From JALOLV01 sp046295175 (GTDB taxonomy: Bacteria; Bacteroidota; Bacteroidia; Cytophagales; Spirosomataceae), in assembly GCA_046295175.1 (NCBI GenBank), contig JBKBNY010000001.1, positions 992,001-1,056,000 of the forward strand: a stretch of 64,000 nucleotides of DNA, read 5' to 3'. Position numbers and translations under genes: made by a program. Below are positions 14,893-23,000 of the stretch, piece after piece. Each line of letters starts with the position of its first letter. Position 1 is the first letter of the stretch. A model generated the notes under the pieces. The model saw only the letters and a program-made list of their open reading frames with translations. It made no database searches and was not told the DNA's origin.

Positions 14893-16203
14893 ATGCCCAA
14901 AACAATCTCTGAATACGGAATAATCAGAAAATCAAGCGATTACGAATCGACTAAAGACACATTTTCAGAGATTTTTTTATTGGATTCTTCGTTCGAATTA
15001 CTAAAAAAGTACTGCTTTGAACAAGCCAATGATGCTGTTTTTCAGTACAGTATCAAACGAGGTCGTGAGCAAGTTCAGGTCAAAAACCATGTAGGGCTTA
15101 TCCAACTCAAAGACCGTACTCAGATAGAAATCTTACCGAAAGTTCTATCCATAAATCCATCTCTATCGGGGGAAGGGCATGGAGTGGGGTTATCTCGTTG
15201 TATCTTCCTAAAAATGCTTCGTTGCGTACCCAATCTCCCATTTCAGAAATTGTCTTTTTCTCAGATTGACACACAGCGAAACTTACCGATTTATGACATA
15301 TTTTTACTGGCGTTTTTAGATGAAGTTGAACAACTATTAGCACGTGGACTGAATAAGTTTTATCATACCCAAACTGACAATCAAAAGTATGTGAGAGGTA
15401 AGGTTTTAGTCGGGGAAAATATTCGACAAAATAGTTTTCAAATAGAACAGATTTTCACCGAACTTGATGAATTTGTAGCCAATACCCCCGCTAATAGAAT
15501 CCTAAAAAAAGCGATTCTATTAGCTGATAATCAAACGAATAACGCTAAAATCAAGCGTAAATCTAAAAACCTATTGAGAGCTTTTGATGATGTAGCAGAT
15601 GTCGAAAATGTCAAGATTGAATTCGATAAAATCAACTTTCAAAACAGATACCTAAAGCACTACGAAACGGCTTTACAATGGTCAAAAATATTGCTTCAAA
15701 ACCACTCATTTTCGCCGTTTGCAGGAGGCAATTCGGGGATTTCTTTGCTATTTCCAGCCGAACAGCTTTTTGAGGCATACATAGCCTATGGTTTTAAACG
15801 TTTTGCGGACGATTCCGAGGTTTTGGTGCAGAAATCTGAGCAGTTTTTAATCGAAAATCACCTCGAAAAACCCAAGTTTCGGCTCATTCCTGATATAATT
15901 GTACAAAACCAAGATTTAAGAATACTGATTGATACCAAATGGAAGTTAATTAATGGGCGTTCGACCCACAAAAACTATGGTATTGAGCAATCTGATTTGT
16001 ATCAAATGTATGCCTACGGCAAAAAATACCAAAGCGGCAATCTTTGTCTGATTTATCCTGCCAACGAACAGTTCAGCGAGCCTCTCGAAGTTTTCGATTA
16101 CGAAAGCGATATGAAATTATTGGTGATTCCGTTCGATATTGCCAACGACTTATCTGCCGAAATTCAGCAAATAATCAGTCGAATGACCTATCTTTGCAAG
16201 TAG
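14893..16203 (+). CDS. McrC-family restriction component, without McrB
   Basis: A protein of about 436 aa related to McrC, the nuclease partner of the McrB GTPase in modification-dependent restriction. The N-terminal part has HVGLIQLKDRTQIEILPK; the middle has FLLAFLDEVEQLLARGL, KYVRGKVLV and FTELDEF. The C-terminal PD-(D/E)XK nuclease reads LIPDIIVQ, LIDTKWK and SDLYQMYAYGKKY. The ATG at 14893 is chosen over a GTG at 14884. No McrB AAA+ gene is adjacent. A repeat-derived peptide appears to interrupt the N-terminal domain near residue 90. Confidence 0.88.
   Translation: MPKTISEYGIIRKSSDYESTKDTFSEIFLLDSSFELLKKYCFEQANDAVFQYSIKRGREQVQVKNHVGLIQLKDRTQIEILPKVLSINPSLSGEGHGVGLSRCIFLKMLRCVPNLPFQKLSFSQIDTQRNLPIYDIFLLAFLDEVEQLLARGLNKFYHTQTDNQKYVRGKVLVGENIRQNSFQIEQIFTELDEFVANTPANRILKKAILLADNQTNNAKIKRKSKNLLRAFDDVADVENVKIEFDKINFQNRYLKHYETALQWSKILLQNHSFSPFAGGNSGISLLFPAEQLFEAYIAYGFKRFADDSEVLVQKSEQFLIENHLEKPKFRLIPDIIVQNQDLRILIDTKWKLINGRSTHKNYGIEQSDLYQMYAYGKKYQSGNLCLIYPANEQFSEPLEVFDYESDMKLLVIPFDIANDLSAEIQQIISRMTYLCK
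15150..15196 (+). repeat. Repeat-derived in-frame segment inside the McrC gene
   Basis: The bases encode INPSLSGEGHGVGLS between the conserved strands EILPKVL and CIFLKMLR. Their DNA (CTATCGGGGG, AAGGGCATGG, AGTGGGGTT) is G-rich in an AT-rich gene and looks like one arm of the common dispersed hairpins read as peptide. No complementary arm remains, so the call rests on composition and on the break in domain continuity. Confidence 0.45.
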
Positions 16204-16225
16204 AATCATTCCGACCGAATTTTCG

Positions 16226-18241
16226 ATGCAGACATTTTTGTATTTTTTCTATATACTTTGCTTTCTTTTCTTTTGCTACAATATTCATCAAACTATCAAG
16301 TTTATAGCAACAAGCCTTAGCGATTACCTACTCAAATACTTTATAGTTTTTGTAGGTTCGGTCATTCCGACTGGCTTCTTTCTTTCTGAAATGAACTGGA
16401 TAAACCAACCTTTTTGGTGGATTTTTGTGGTTTATGTCATTTCGACGATTCCGAGGGTAATTTTCTATTTCACAAAAAAGCAGGGTGATTTCAACCTTAG
16501 TGCATCAGCAAAGAACAAAGTAGAATTTGCAAAAAAATGGTTTAGTTCGCTTGGTACTTTTCAAAGAATTGCATTCGCCATTCTATTCATAACTTTAGGA
16601 TTCACAGCACTGATTAACGTTGCATTTTTGTTATTTACAGTGCCAAACGAATGGGATAGCATGACTGGCCACTTGGCAAAATGTGCTTATTATTTACAAA
16701 ATGGCAACATGAACAGGATGCAAGGCACCACTTGGACGATTGATTTCTACCCAAATTCTTTGCCCTCATTACAAATATTTTTCTATCATTTAGCGGGAGA
16801 AAAGGGCTTCCGAATCATTCATTTTGCATCTTATTGGGTTAGTATTTTAGCCATGTACGGTATCGCTCAAAAGCTTTATAAAGATTTCACGATAGCGGTT
16901 TTGGTAGCCTTATTGATGGCTCTTTTACCAACAGCCATCGTGCAAGCCGCCAACACTGAAACTGACTTGGTAATGACCGCTTACTTGGGCTGTTTGGCTT
17001 ATTTTATACTGACCATCAACGAGCAGTCCCAGAAAGCTCTCCCAACGGGAGAGGGCTGGGTTTGGCTAATCCTCACGGGCTGTATTGCACTTGGTCATAA
17101 GGTTACATTTATTTTGATTTCTCCAGCAGTTTTTATACTTATTGTGTCCACAATTCTTAAAACAATACTTGACAATAAACTACTGATAATAAGCACTTTG
17201 ATTATCGGAATCGCTATTTATGTATTACCAACTGGCTACATCGGTAATATCAAAGAAGAAGGGCGTTTAGGCGGAATATCAGGCCCCAAAGAGGTAATGA
17301 TGTGGCACGGAAACGACCAATTTACGGGTAAACAAATCACTAAATTTGGAACATTGAATGTAATAAGATACGGCTACGATTTCTTCAACTTGGATGGTAT
17401 CCGCAATTTACCAAATGGCGAAAAACTGAACGATGCCATGCGGTATTTGCCCAATAAAATTGGCAAAAAAATCAATATCGAACGCCCCGAATATACGGTT
17501 GTCGCTCCGTTTCAATTGAAACCCGTTTTTCCATTTCATCGAGAAAGACCTTTCTGGGGAATCATCAGTTTTTTGATGGTTTTACCTGCAATTGGATTGT
17601 TGTTTACAACCCCTGACAGGGTTCAAAATCCTGTCAGGGGTACGCTAATTGGTCTTTTATTAGCATCCATTGTTCATTTTTTGACGTTATGTTACACCGC
17701 ACCCTACGACCCCATCAAGGCTCGTTATTTTATGAATATGGGGGTTTGGGCTTTACCACTGGCTGGACTACTATTTGTTGATAATAAACGTACGAAATAC
17801 CTACTTTTTTGCTCAATTTTCATAGCTTTAGCGGCCATCGGAACAATCTTATATCGGGTTAATTTACCCATTTTATCGGCAGAAAAATCAATTTTCAGCA
17901 TGAATCGGATGGAGCAACTCACGATTTCGAGGCCCGAAATCTATGAAGCATACAAAAAATTTGATGAACTCGTACCTCAGAGTGCTATCGTGGCTCTCGG
18001 AACACAACAAGAACATGAAGACTTTGAATACCCGCTTTGGGGCGAGCAGCTAACCCGTAAATTGATTCCGATTCATCCATTCCGAAAGGCTGTAAAGCCG
18101 ATTCCGACCGAAGCTGAGTACTTATTTTACTCAAAAGGGGTTATTCAGTTCAAAGAAGGCGATATTTTGCTCAATAACCCAACTGGCGATGCCGATACTC
18201 CGGTCGAAGAAAGTGCTTTTTATCTCAGAAAATTAAAGTAA
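16226..18241 (+). CDS. GT-C type membrane glycosyltransferase-like protein
   Basis: A 671-aa polytopic membrane protein with about 12 helices. After the third helix comes VPNEWDSMTGHLAK, which resembles the acidic first-loop motif of GT-C enzymes (ArnT, PMT) that use polyprenyl-phosphate sugars. TDFYPNSLPSLQ and ANTETDLVMTAYLGC follow in the usual places (WTIDFYPNSLP). A soluble C-terminal domain of about 100 aa ends the protein. It is followed 57 bp later by a WbqC gene, which suggests surface-glycan work. Two palindromic repeats are embedded in frame near residues 268-279 and 462-472. Confidence 0.75.
   Translation: MQTFLYFFYILCFLFFCYNIHQTIKFIATSLSDYLLKYFIVFVGSVIPTGFFLSEMNWINQPFWWIFVVYVISTIPRVIFYFTKKQGDFNLSASAKNKVEFAKKWFSSLGTFQRIAFAILFITLGFTALINVAFLLFTVPNEWDSMTGHLAKCAYYLQNGNMNRMQGTTWTIDFYPNSLPSLQIFFYHLAGEKGFRIIHFASYWVSILAMYGIAQKLYKDFTIAVLVALLMALLPTAIVQAANTETDLVMTAYLGCLAYFILTINEQSQKALPTGEGWVWLILTGCIALGHKVTFILISPAVFILIVSTILKTILDNKLLIISTLIIGIAIYVLPTGYIGNIKEEGRLGGISGPKEVMMWHGNDQFTGKQITKFGTLNVIRYGYDFFNLDGIRNLPNGEKLNDAMRYLPNKIGKKINIERPEYTVVAPFQLKPVFPFHRERPFWGIISFLMVLPAIGLLFTTPDRVQNPVRGTLIGLLLASIVHFLTLCYTAPYDPIKARYFMNMGVWALPLAGLLFVDNKRTKYLLFCSIFIALAAIGTILYRVNLPILSAEKSIFSMNRMEQLTISRPEIYEAYKKFDELVPQSAIVALGTQQEHEDFEYPLWGEQLTRKLIPIHPFRKAVKPIPTEAEYLFYSKGVIQFKEGDILLNNPTGDADTPVEESAFYLRKLK
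17028..17060 (+). repeat. Palindromic repeat inside the GT-C gene (first)
   Basis: CCCAG, CTCTCCC, AAC, GGGAGAG, CTGGG form a nested hairpin in coding sequence, read as QKALPTGEGWVW. Such CTCTCCC/GGGAGAGGG palindromes are typical intergenic elements. The segment falls in a predicted loop between membrane helices. Confidence 0.7.
17610..17640 (+). repeat. Palindromic repeat inside the GT-C gene (second)
   Basis: CCCCTGACAGG and CCTGTCAGGGG are perfect 11-bp arms around a 9-nt loop, read as TPDRVQNPVRG. A related palindrome lies between genes at 63601 (CGCTGACAGGGTT with AACCCAGTCAGCG), so this is a member of a dispersed family sitting inside a gene. Confidence 0.8.
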
Positions 18242-18298
18242 ACTATCAAAATAAGTATGGCACGCTACGACGTGGCACACTTTAATTTGCAATTCTCT

Positions 18299-18997
18299 AT
18301 GACACTTGCGATAATGCAACCCTATTTTTTCCCTTACATTGGTTACTTTCAACTAATCAATGCCGTGGATAAATTTGTGGTTTATGACGATGTCAATTTT
18401 ATAAACAAAGGTTGGATAAACCGCAACAATATATTGGTTGGGGGCAAAGCAAACCTCTTTACAATTCCGCTCAAAGGAGCAAGTCAGAATTTATTGATTC
18501 GAGAAATCGAATTAGAAAACATTGAAGGTTTTAGCAAGAAATTCGTCAAAACGATTGAGCAATCGTACAAAAAAGCACCATTTTTCAATAATGGGTTTGA
18601 GATTGTAGAACGAGTTTTCAACACGTTTGGTGGCAATATTGGCGAATTAGCTACCAAAAGCCTTACAGAAACCTGCGATTATTTGGGATTAAAGACCGAA
18701 ATTGTACCATCATCCGTAATTTATCAAAACCAACATCTCAAAGCTCAAGAACGAATTTTGGATATTTGTTTGCAAGAAAAAACGGCTCATTACATTAATC
18801 CAATCGGCGGACTCGAACTTTATAACAAAGAATTATTTGCCCAAAACGGAATCTTGCTTAATTTTATCAAATCAAAGCGAGTCGAATACCCACAATTCAA
18901 GAATGAATTTGTACCGTGGCTTTCGATGATTGATATTTTGATGTTTTGCTCAAAAGACCAGATTCACGGTTTTTTGAATGAATACGAATTAGTTTAA
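18299..18997 (+). CDS. WbqC-family protein
   Basis: A 232-aa protein from the ATG at 18299 (MTLAIMQPYFFPYIGYFQLI), the diagnostic WbqC opening. VVYDDVNFINKGWINRN, YINPIGGLELY and LSMIDILMFCS are also family landmarks. WbqC proteins occur in O-antigen and other surface-glycan clusters and are thought to act in amino-sugar modification, though the reaction is not firmly established. An upstream in-frame ATG at 18257 lies in a palindrome and is rejected as start. Confidence 0.9.
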   Translation: MTLAIMQPYFFPYIGYFQLINAVDKFVVYDDVNFINKGWINRNNILVGGKANLFTIPLKGASQNLLIREIELENIEGFSKKFVKTIEQSYKKAPFFNNGFEIVERVFNTFGGNIGELATKSLTETCDYLGLKTEIVPSSVIYQNQHLKAQERILDICLQEKTAHYINPIGGLELYNKELFAQNGILLNFIKSKRVEYPQFKNEFVPWLSMIDILMFCSKDQIHGFLNEYELV

Positions 18998-19010
18998 TAG
19001 ATTTGAAAAA

Positions 19011-19157
19011 ATGAATATCTCATCAAAAATAGACAGTACCAAAAAATCTAAGCGAAAAGATAAGATTACTAAAAGTCGCCTGCATGAGCATGTAATTTAT
19101 GCTGACCCTAATCGTTGGCAAACCGATTTAAATTCAGGTAATCATCCAGATGCATGA
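19011..19157 (+). CDS. Small basic protein, putative antitoxin of the PIN gene
   Basis: A 48-aa frame, MNISSKIDSTKKSKRKDKIT then KSRLHEHVIYADPNRWQTDL, stopping at TGA 19155-19157. Its stop overlaps the next start as ATGA, the classic arrangement of a translationally coupled toxin-antitoxin pair. The N-terminal half is lysine-rich and likely disordered; the C-terminal half (HVIYADPNRWQTD) could be the toxin-binding part. It does not look like Phd, RHH, AbrB or DUF2281 antitoxins. The gene call depends mainly on the coupling. Confidence 0.6.
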   Translation: MNISSKIDSTKKSKRKDKITKSRLHEHVIYADPNRWQTDLNSGNHPDA

Positions 19158-19624
19158 AAGCTTTACTCGATACTATCGTATTAGATTGGCTCATTACTGA
19201 TAAAAAATTTGATAAATTATCCAGCAACGCTCTCGATGTTATATTCGATGATACAACTACTCTTTTGTTGTCGGTTGTAAGCTTGTGGGAAATGAGCAAT
19301 CATGTTAGAGAAGGAATTTTTGTAATTGACCAATCATTTAATCAATTTTTCGAAGAGGTCATATCGGAGTTTGATATAGAGGTTTTACCAATAGAAATGA
19401 AAGCCATTGAATATATGTCAACTTTTGATTATGCTATCATCGAAAAACCATTTCAAAGAACCGAAAAAGGAAAAACAATTGCCGGTGTAAAAAGAGAACT
19501 CCACCGAGACCCTTTTGACCGAATGATTATATCTCATGCAATTACGATGGATATTCCTGTAATTTCTCCAGACACTTATTTTGAAACTTATAAAAAATCC
19601 AATGGATTAAAATTAATTTGGTAA
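19154..19624 (+). CDS. PIN-domain ribonuclease, VapC-like toxin
   Basis: A 156-aa single-domain PIN protein of the COG3744 type. Catalytic acidic residues are visible: D6 in ALLDT, E46 in SLWEMS, D119/D122 in RDPFDRMI and D140 in SPDTYF. PIN toxins cleave tRNA or other RNA in a Mg-dependent way when not held by their antitoxin. Its start overlaps the upstream 48-aa gene by 4 bp. There is an unusual insertion between about residues 85 and 115 (EKPFQRTEKGKTIAGVKREL), before the conserved RDPFD. Confidence 0.88.
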   Translation: MKALLDTIVLDWLITDKKFDKLSSNALDVIFDDTTTLLLSVVSLWEMSNHVREGIFVIDQSFNQFFEEVISEFDIEVLPIEMKAIEYMSTFDYAIIEKPFQRTEKGKTIAGVKRELHRDPFDRMIISHAITMDIPVISPDTYFETYKKSNGLKLIW

Positions 19625-19658
19625 TTTAATACGATTAAAAGTTAATAAACTCATCATA

Positions 19659-20318
19659 ATGGCAAAAGTTGTAGTATTCGGTACCGAACTCGTAGCAGAA
19701 TTAGCACATTTTTACTTGACGAATGATTCGCCGCACGAAATCGTGGCATTTACCGTAAACCGTGATTATATCAAAGAATCTACTTTTTGTGGGCTTCCGG
19801 TTGTTCCGTTTGAAGACGTAACCGAGCTTTATCCGCCAGCCGAATACAAGTTTTTTGCTCCACTTTCGGAACGAAAAATGAATCAGGTACGTGCCAAAGT
19901 TTACTACGAAGCCAAAGAAAAAGGTTACGAATTTATCTCATACATTAGCTCAAAAGCTACGGTTTTGACCGACCAAATCGGAGAAAACTGCTTTATCCTC
20001 GAAGATAACACGATTCAGCCATTTGTAAAAATTGGCAATAACGTAGTGCTTTGGAGTGGTAATCACATCGGACATCATGGCGAAATCAAAGACCACGTTT
20101 ATTTTACATCGCACGTGGTACTTTCGGGGCGTTGTGTTGTGGGCGAATACAGCTTTTTTGGCGTGAACGCTACCATCCGCGACGGCTGTACGCTCGGCGA
20201 AGGAACTTTGATTGCGATGGGAGCCAATCTTACCAAACAAAAAACCGACCCGTGGAGCATCTGGAAAGGTAATCCTGCCGAGAAATCGACGGTTTCGAGC
20301 AAAGATATTAATCTCTAA
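19659..20318 (+). CDS. NeuD/PglD-like sugar acyltransferase
   Basis: A 219-aa acyltransferase with an N-terminal Rossmann-like sugar-nucleotide-binding part (VVVFGTELVAELAHFYL, about residues 1-85) and a C-terminal left-handed beta helix made of hexapeptide repeats (IGENCFILEDNTIQPFVKIG to VGEYSFFGVNATI and LGEGTLIAMGANL). The histidine in NHIGHHGEI is in the place of the catalytic base of PglD. It probably acetylates an amino-sugar precursor of a surface glycan. A strong terminator follows directly. Confidence 0.88.
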   Translation: MAKVVVFGTELVAELAHFYLTNDSPHEIVAFTVNRDYIKESTFCGLPVVPFEDVTELYPPAEYKFFAPLSERKMNQVRAKVYYEAKEKGYEFISYISSKATVLTDQIGENCFILEDNTIQPFVKIGNNVVLWSGNHIGHHGEIKDHVYFTSHVVLSGRCVVGEYSFFGVNATIRDGCTLGEGTLIAMGANLTKQKTDPWSIWKGNPAEKSTVSSKDINL

Positions 20319-20324
20319 AAAACA

Positions 20325-20364
20325 AAAATGTCTGATAATCTACTATGAGATTATCAGACATTTT
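20325..20364. terminator. Perfect 16-bp hairpin between convergent genes
   Basis: AAAATGTCTGATAATC and GATTATCAGACATTTT are perfect arms with an 8-nt loop. With A- and T-tracts on both sides it can terminate in both directions, serving the acyltransferase and the FtsB-like gene. Confidence 0.85.
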
Positions 20365-20419
20365 ACTTTACAAATCAGTCAACAAAATCATTACTAAATC
20401 GCTTCAATCTGCGATTCAT

Positions 20420-20743
20420 TTAGTCTTCTTCGTCAATTAACTTACCGTTCTCATCAACCAATACAAAAACGGTTTCGGTTGGTTTCTTCATCAAATATTT
20501 TTCGCGGGCAAACTGCTCCATGGCTTTTGCATTGCCCATTACTTCTTTACGTTCTTTTTTTACTTGCTCGATTTGCTCGGTATAATATTCTTTTTGGCTT
20601 TCGTAGCTTTTTAGTTTTCTCCATTGGCGAAACTGGGTTATCAGGTTGGCATTATCAAAAAATGCAATCCAAATAAACATTGCCAAGGCTGTCAAGAGAT
20701 AAAAACGATAGCGGTTGAAGAAAGTCGGGAATACGATACGCAT
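20420..20743 (-). CDS. FtsB/DivIC-family septum formation protein
   Basis: A bitopic division protein of 107 aa from the ATG at 20743 (MRIVFPTFFNRYRFYLLTAL). One membrane helix (about residues 13-30) is followed by a coiled coil (QWRKLKSYESQKEYYTEQIE, QVKKERKEV) and the FtsB signature AMEQFAREKYLMKKPTETVFVLV. It would help join FtsL/FtsQ-like proteins in the divisome. Bacteroidota members are often annotated septum formation initiator. An upstream ATG at 20854 adds an implausible 37-aa leader. Confidence 0.9.
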   Translation of the reverse strand: MRIVFPTFFNRYRFYLLTALAMFIWIAFFDNANLITQFRQWRKLKSYESQKEYYTEQIEQVKKERKEVMGNAKAMEQFAREKYLMKKPTETVFVLVDENGKLIDEED

Positions 20744-20926
20744 AATCTGGGTACATTTATAGTTAAAAAAATCTACGGTTTGGGGTAGTTTCACTCTCAC
20801 TTCGCAAACTGTATTAAGAAAGCAATACAAATATATAGAACTTGAACGAATCATTGCAGGATTTTATTGATTCTAAAACCAAAACCCCAAAAGTTTTATT
20901 AAATTGCTTCGCTGAAAACTTACTTT

Positions 20927-21421
20927 ATGAAAAAACTGATATTCTTGCTTTCGATAGCTTTGAGTTCTTGTCAATCAACATTTTACATTGTTCGCCATGC
21001 CGAAAAAGTTGATAATTCGACCGATGCCGCCCTGAGTGCCGCAGGTCAAGCAAGAGCCAACACCCTCAAAGACAGTCTTTTATCAAAACATATTCTGAAG
21101 ATTTATTCAACCAATTTTAGCCGTACTCGTAATACTGCCAAACCTCTCTCTGATGCCATAAATGTGCCGATTGAGCTGTATAATCCTCGCAATCAGACGG
21201 TTTTGATTGACTCTTTGAAGAAAATGAAAGGTAAAAATGTATTGGTGGTTGGGCATAGCAATACGGTTCGTCATGTGGTTAATGGGTTGTTTGAGAGAGA
21301 TACACTACGAAATGACTTGCCAGAAACCGATTTCGACAATCTTTTTATCGTAAAACGCTCGTTTTTCCCGTCTAAAAGCAGAAGATTTTATGCCAAAACA
21401 TACGGAACTCCAACAAACTAA
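20927..21421 (+). CDS. Lipoprotein of the histidine phosphatase (phosphoglycerate mutase) family
   Basis: A 164-aa phosphatase-like protein. The lipobox LSSC places lipid attachment at C15, so it is anchored in the envelope. The RHG-type motif reads FYIVRHAEK with the phosphorylated histidine at H24. STNFSRTRNTAKPL and VLVVGHSNTVRHVV supply the arginine and second histidine. It is related to SixA/Ais-like proteins. The substrate is not known; envelope sugar phosphates are one possibility. Confidence 0.9.
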   Translation: MKKLIFLLSIALSSCQSTFYIVRHAEKVDNSTDAALSAAGQARANTLKDSLLSKHILKIYSTNFSRTRNTAKPLSDAINVPIELYNPRNQTVLIDSLKKMKGKNVLVVGHSNTVRHVVNGLFERDTLRNDLPETDFDNLFIVKRSFFPSKSRRFYAKTYGTPTN

Positions 21422-21555
21422 TAATACACATTCAAGCGTTTATTTCGGAAGTTTTTGAAGTTTGGTAATCGTTAATGCTTTGTTAAAAAGCGGTCGAATC
21501 CTTCATTTTTATCCGAAAAAATCCTAATTATGCTGTCAAATTATTCATTCATGCT

Positions 21556-22746
21556 ATGAAATTCAAGTTTTTATTTATCCTTTTACTAATCAATACATCG
21601 ATTTTTGCTCAAGGAATTATCTGGGAACCAAGTATTGATGCCGCCATCAAAAAAGCTCAGGCCACCAACAAACCAATCTTTGTTGAATGTTATCACCCGA
21701 ACTGCCCCGTTTGTATGAGCCTTGAACCCACATTCAAAAACGCCGAAGTTGGTAAATTCTACAACGCTAATTTTGTTAATTATAAACTCAACCTCAGCGA
21801 TGCCAACCAAGTAAAATACCTTGATAAAAAACGAATCCGTCTTCCTGGTTTTCCGTTATTTTTATTTATTGATAAAGACGAAAAAATCTTACATACCTGC
21901 GACCCAATCAATACGCCCGAAGGTTTTGTAAATCACGCCAAAACGGCTTTGAATCCGAACGAACGCACTGGTGATATGAAACGCCGCTACGAATCTGGTG
22001 AAAAGAATGTCGATTTACTGATTGGATTATCGTATCTGACAAGAATCACGCTCGATACCGCAACCAACTTGAAAGCGGCAAGCGATTTGTACGAAATCTA
22101 TCCGAAAGACCAACTCGGTAGCGAAACAAGCTGGCAAATCACCAAAAAGTGTATTACTGATGTCGAAAATGGTTTCACAAAATATTGGTTCGACCACATC
22201 AAAGACGCCGCTCAGTTTGAATCTCACGGCGGACACGCAGGCAACGAAATGAATGCCCTCGGAGCCATCGTTCAGTCTTCGCTATTTAGTCCGAGAGCCT
22301 ACAAATATTCGACAGCCCAAGTAAACCTCATAAAAGATTACATGAATCGCTTGGGTGCTGGGCCGTACGTAGCCGCCAACACTTGGCAGGTCGAAATTCC
22401 GGCATTGATTCGAGAAAACCGTGTAGCCGATGCCATCAATTTGGCAAATACAATGGCTACGCAGTTTAGCAATAACGGACAAGCCTTGGTTTATGTAACT
22501 CGCTACATGACCGACAACACTACTGATAATCAATACTTTACCATAGCAAAAGGTTGGATTCAAAAAGCTAAACCGTTGCTCAAAGACAACAAAGATTTGG
22601 TTGAATATTATTATGAATCAGCTCGACTTCATAAACGTGGAGGCGACGCTGCAACGGCCAAAAAAGATGCTCTTCAAGGCAAAACACTGGCCACTACCAT
22701 CAAATTACCAACCAAACGTTTCGACGATTTGCTTGCAACGCTATAG
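21556..22746 (+). CDS. Secreted thioredoxin-fold protein with a long helical C-terminus
   Basis: A 396-aa protein with signal peptide (MKFKFLFILLLINTSIFAQG) and an N-terminal thioredoxin domain (about residues 22-135). The redox pair is C50/C53 in NCPVCMS, with a cis-proline in LPGFPLFLFID. The rest (about 140-396) is helical with repeated L-x-x-L-x-Y patterns and resembles TPR-like scaffolds. It probably reduces or assembles partner proteins in the periplasm. A hairpin terminator follows. Confidence 0.85.
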   Translation: MKFKFLFILLLINTSIFAQGIIWEPSIDAAIKKAQATNKPIFVECYHPNCPVCMSLEPTFKNAEVGKFYNANFVNYKLNLSDANQVKYLDKKRIRLPGFPLFLFIDKDEKILHTCDPINTPEGFVNHAKTALNPNERTGDMKRRYESGEKNVDLLIGLSYLTRITLDTATNLKAASDLYEIYPKDQLGSETSWQITKKCITDVENGFTKYWFDHIKDAAQFESHGGHAGNEMNALGAIVQSSLFSPRAYKYSTAQVNLIKDYMNRLGAGPYVAANTWQVEIPALIRENRVADAINLANTMATQFSNNGQALVYVTRYMTDNTTDNQYFTIAKGWIQKAKPLLKDNKDLVEYYYESARLHKRGGDAATAKKDALQGKTLATTIKLPTKRFDDLLATL

Positions 22747-22776
22747 AGAATTCGGGCGATTTCAGACCGACTGATT

Positions 22777-22810
22777 AAGGATGGATAGTTTTCGCTATTC
22801 ATCCTTTTTT
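22777..22810 (+). terminator. Intrinsic terminator
   Basis: AAGGATGGATAG pairs with CTATTCATCCTT (one G-T) around a 6-nt loop, followed by TTTT. The rest of this 254-bp gap holds two near-identical CAGACCGACT(G/A)ATTA segments at about 22764 and 22845, and a TATCTTGC box near 22932. Confidence 0.85.
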
Positions 22811-23000
22811 GTTTCAGTGGAACTCAGTAACAAGGTCGGACGACAGTCAGACCGACTAATTACTTTGTACGTGTCGCGATTTAACAGGTCGAAAAGCCTC
22901 TAATTTATCTACCCAATCAAATAAAATCTGCATTACTTTTTTTATCTTGCGTCACTTGTCTATACAAGCAAAAATTCAACCTTCAAAACTTCACAATAAA

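Noticed and set aside
14893..16203. Complete McrBC restriction system
   Set aside because: No McrB GTPase or modification enzyme lies within the window next to it.
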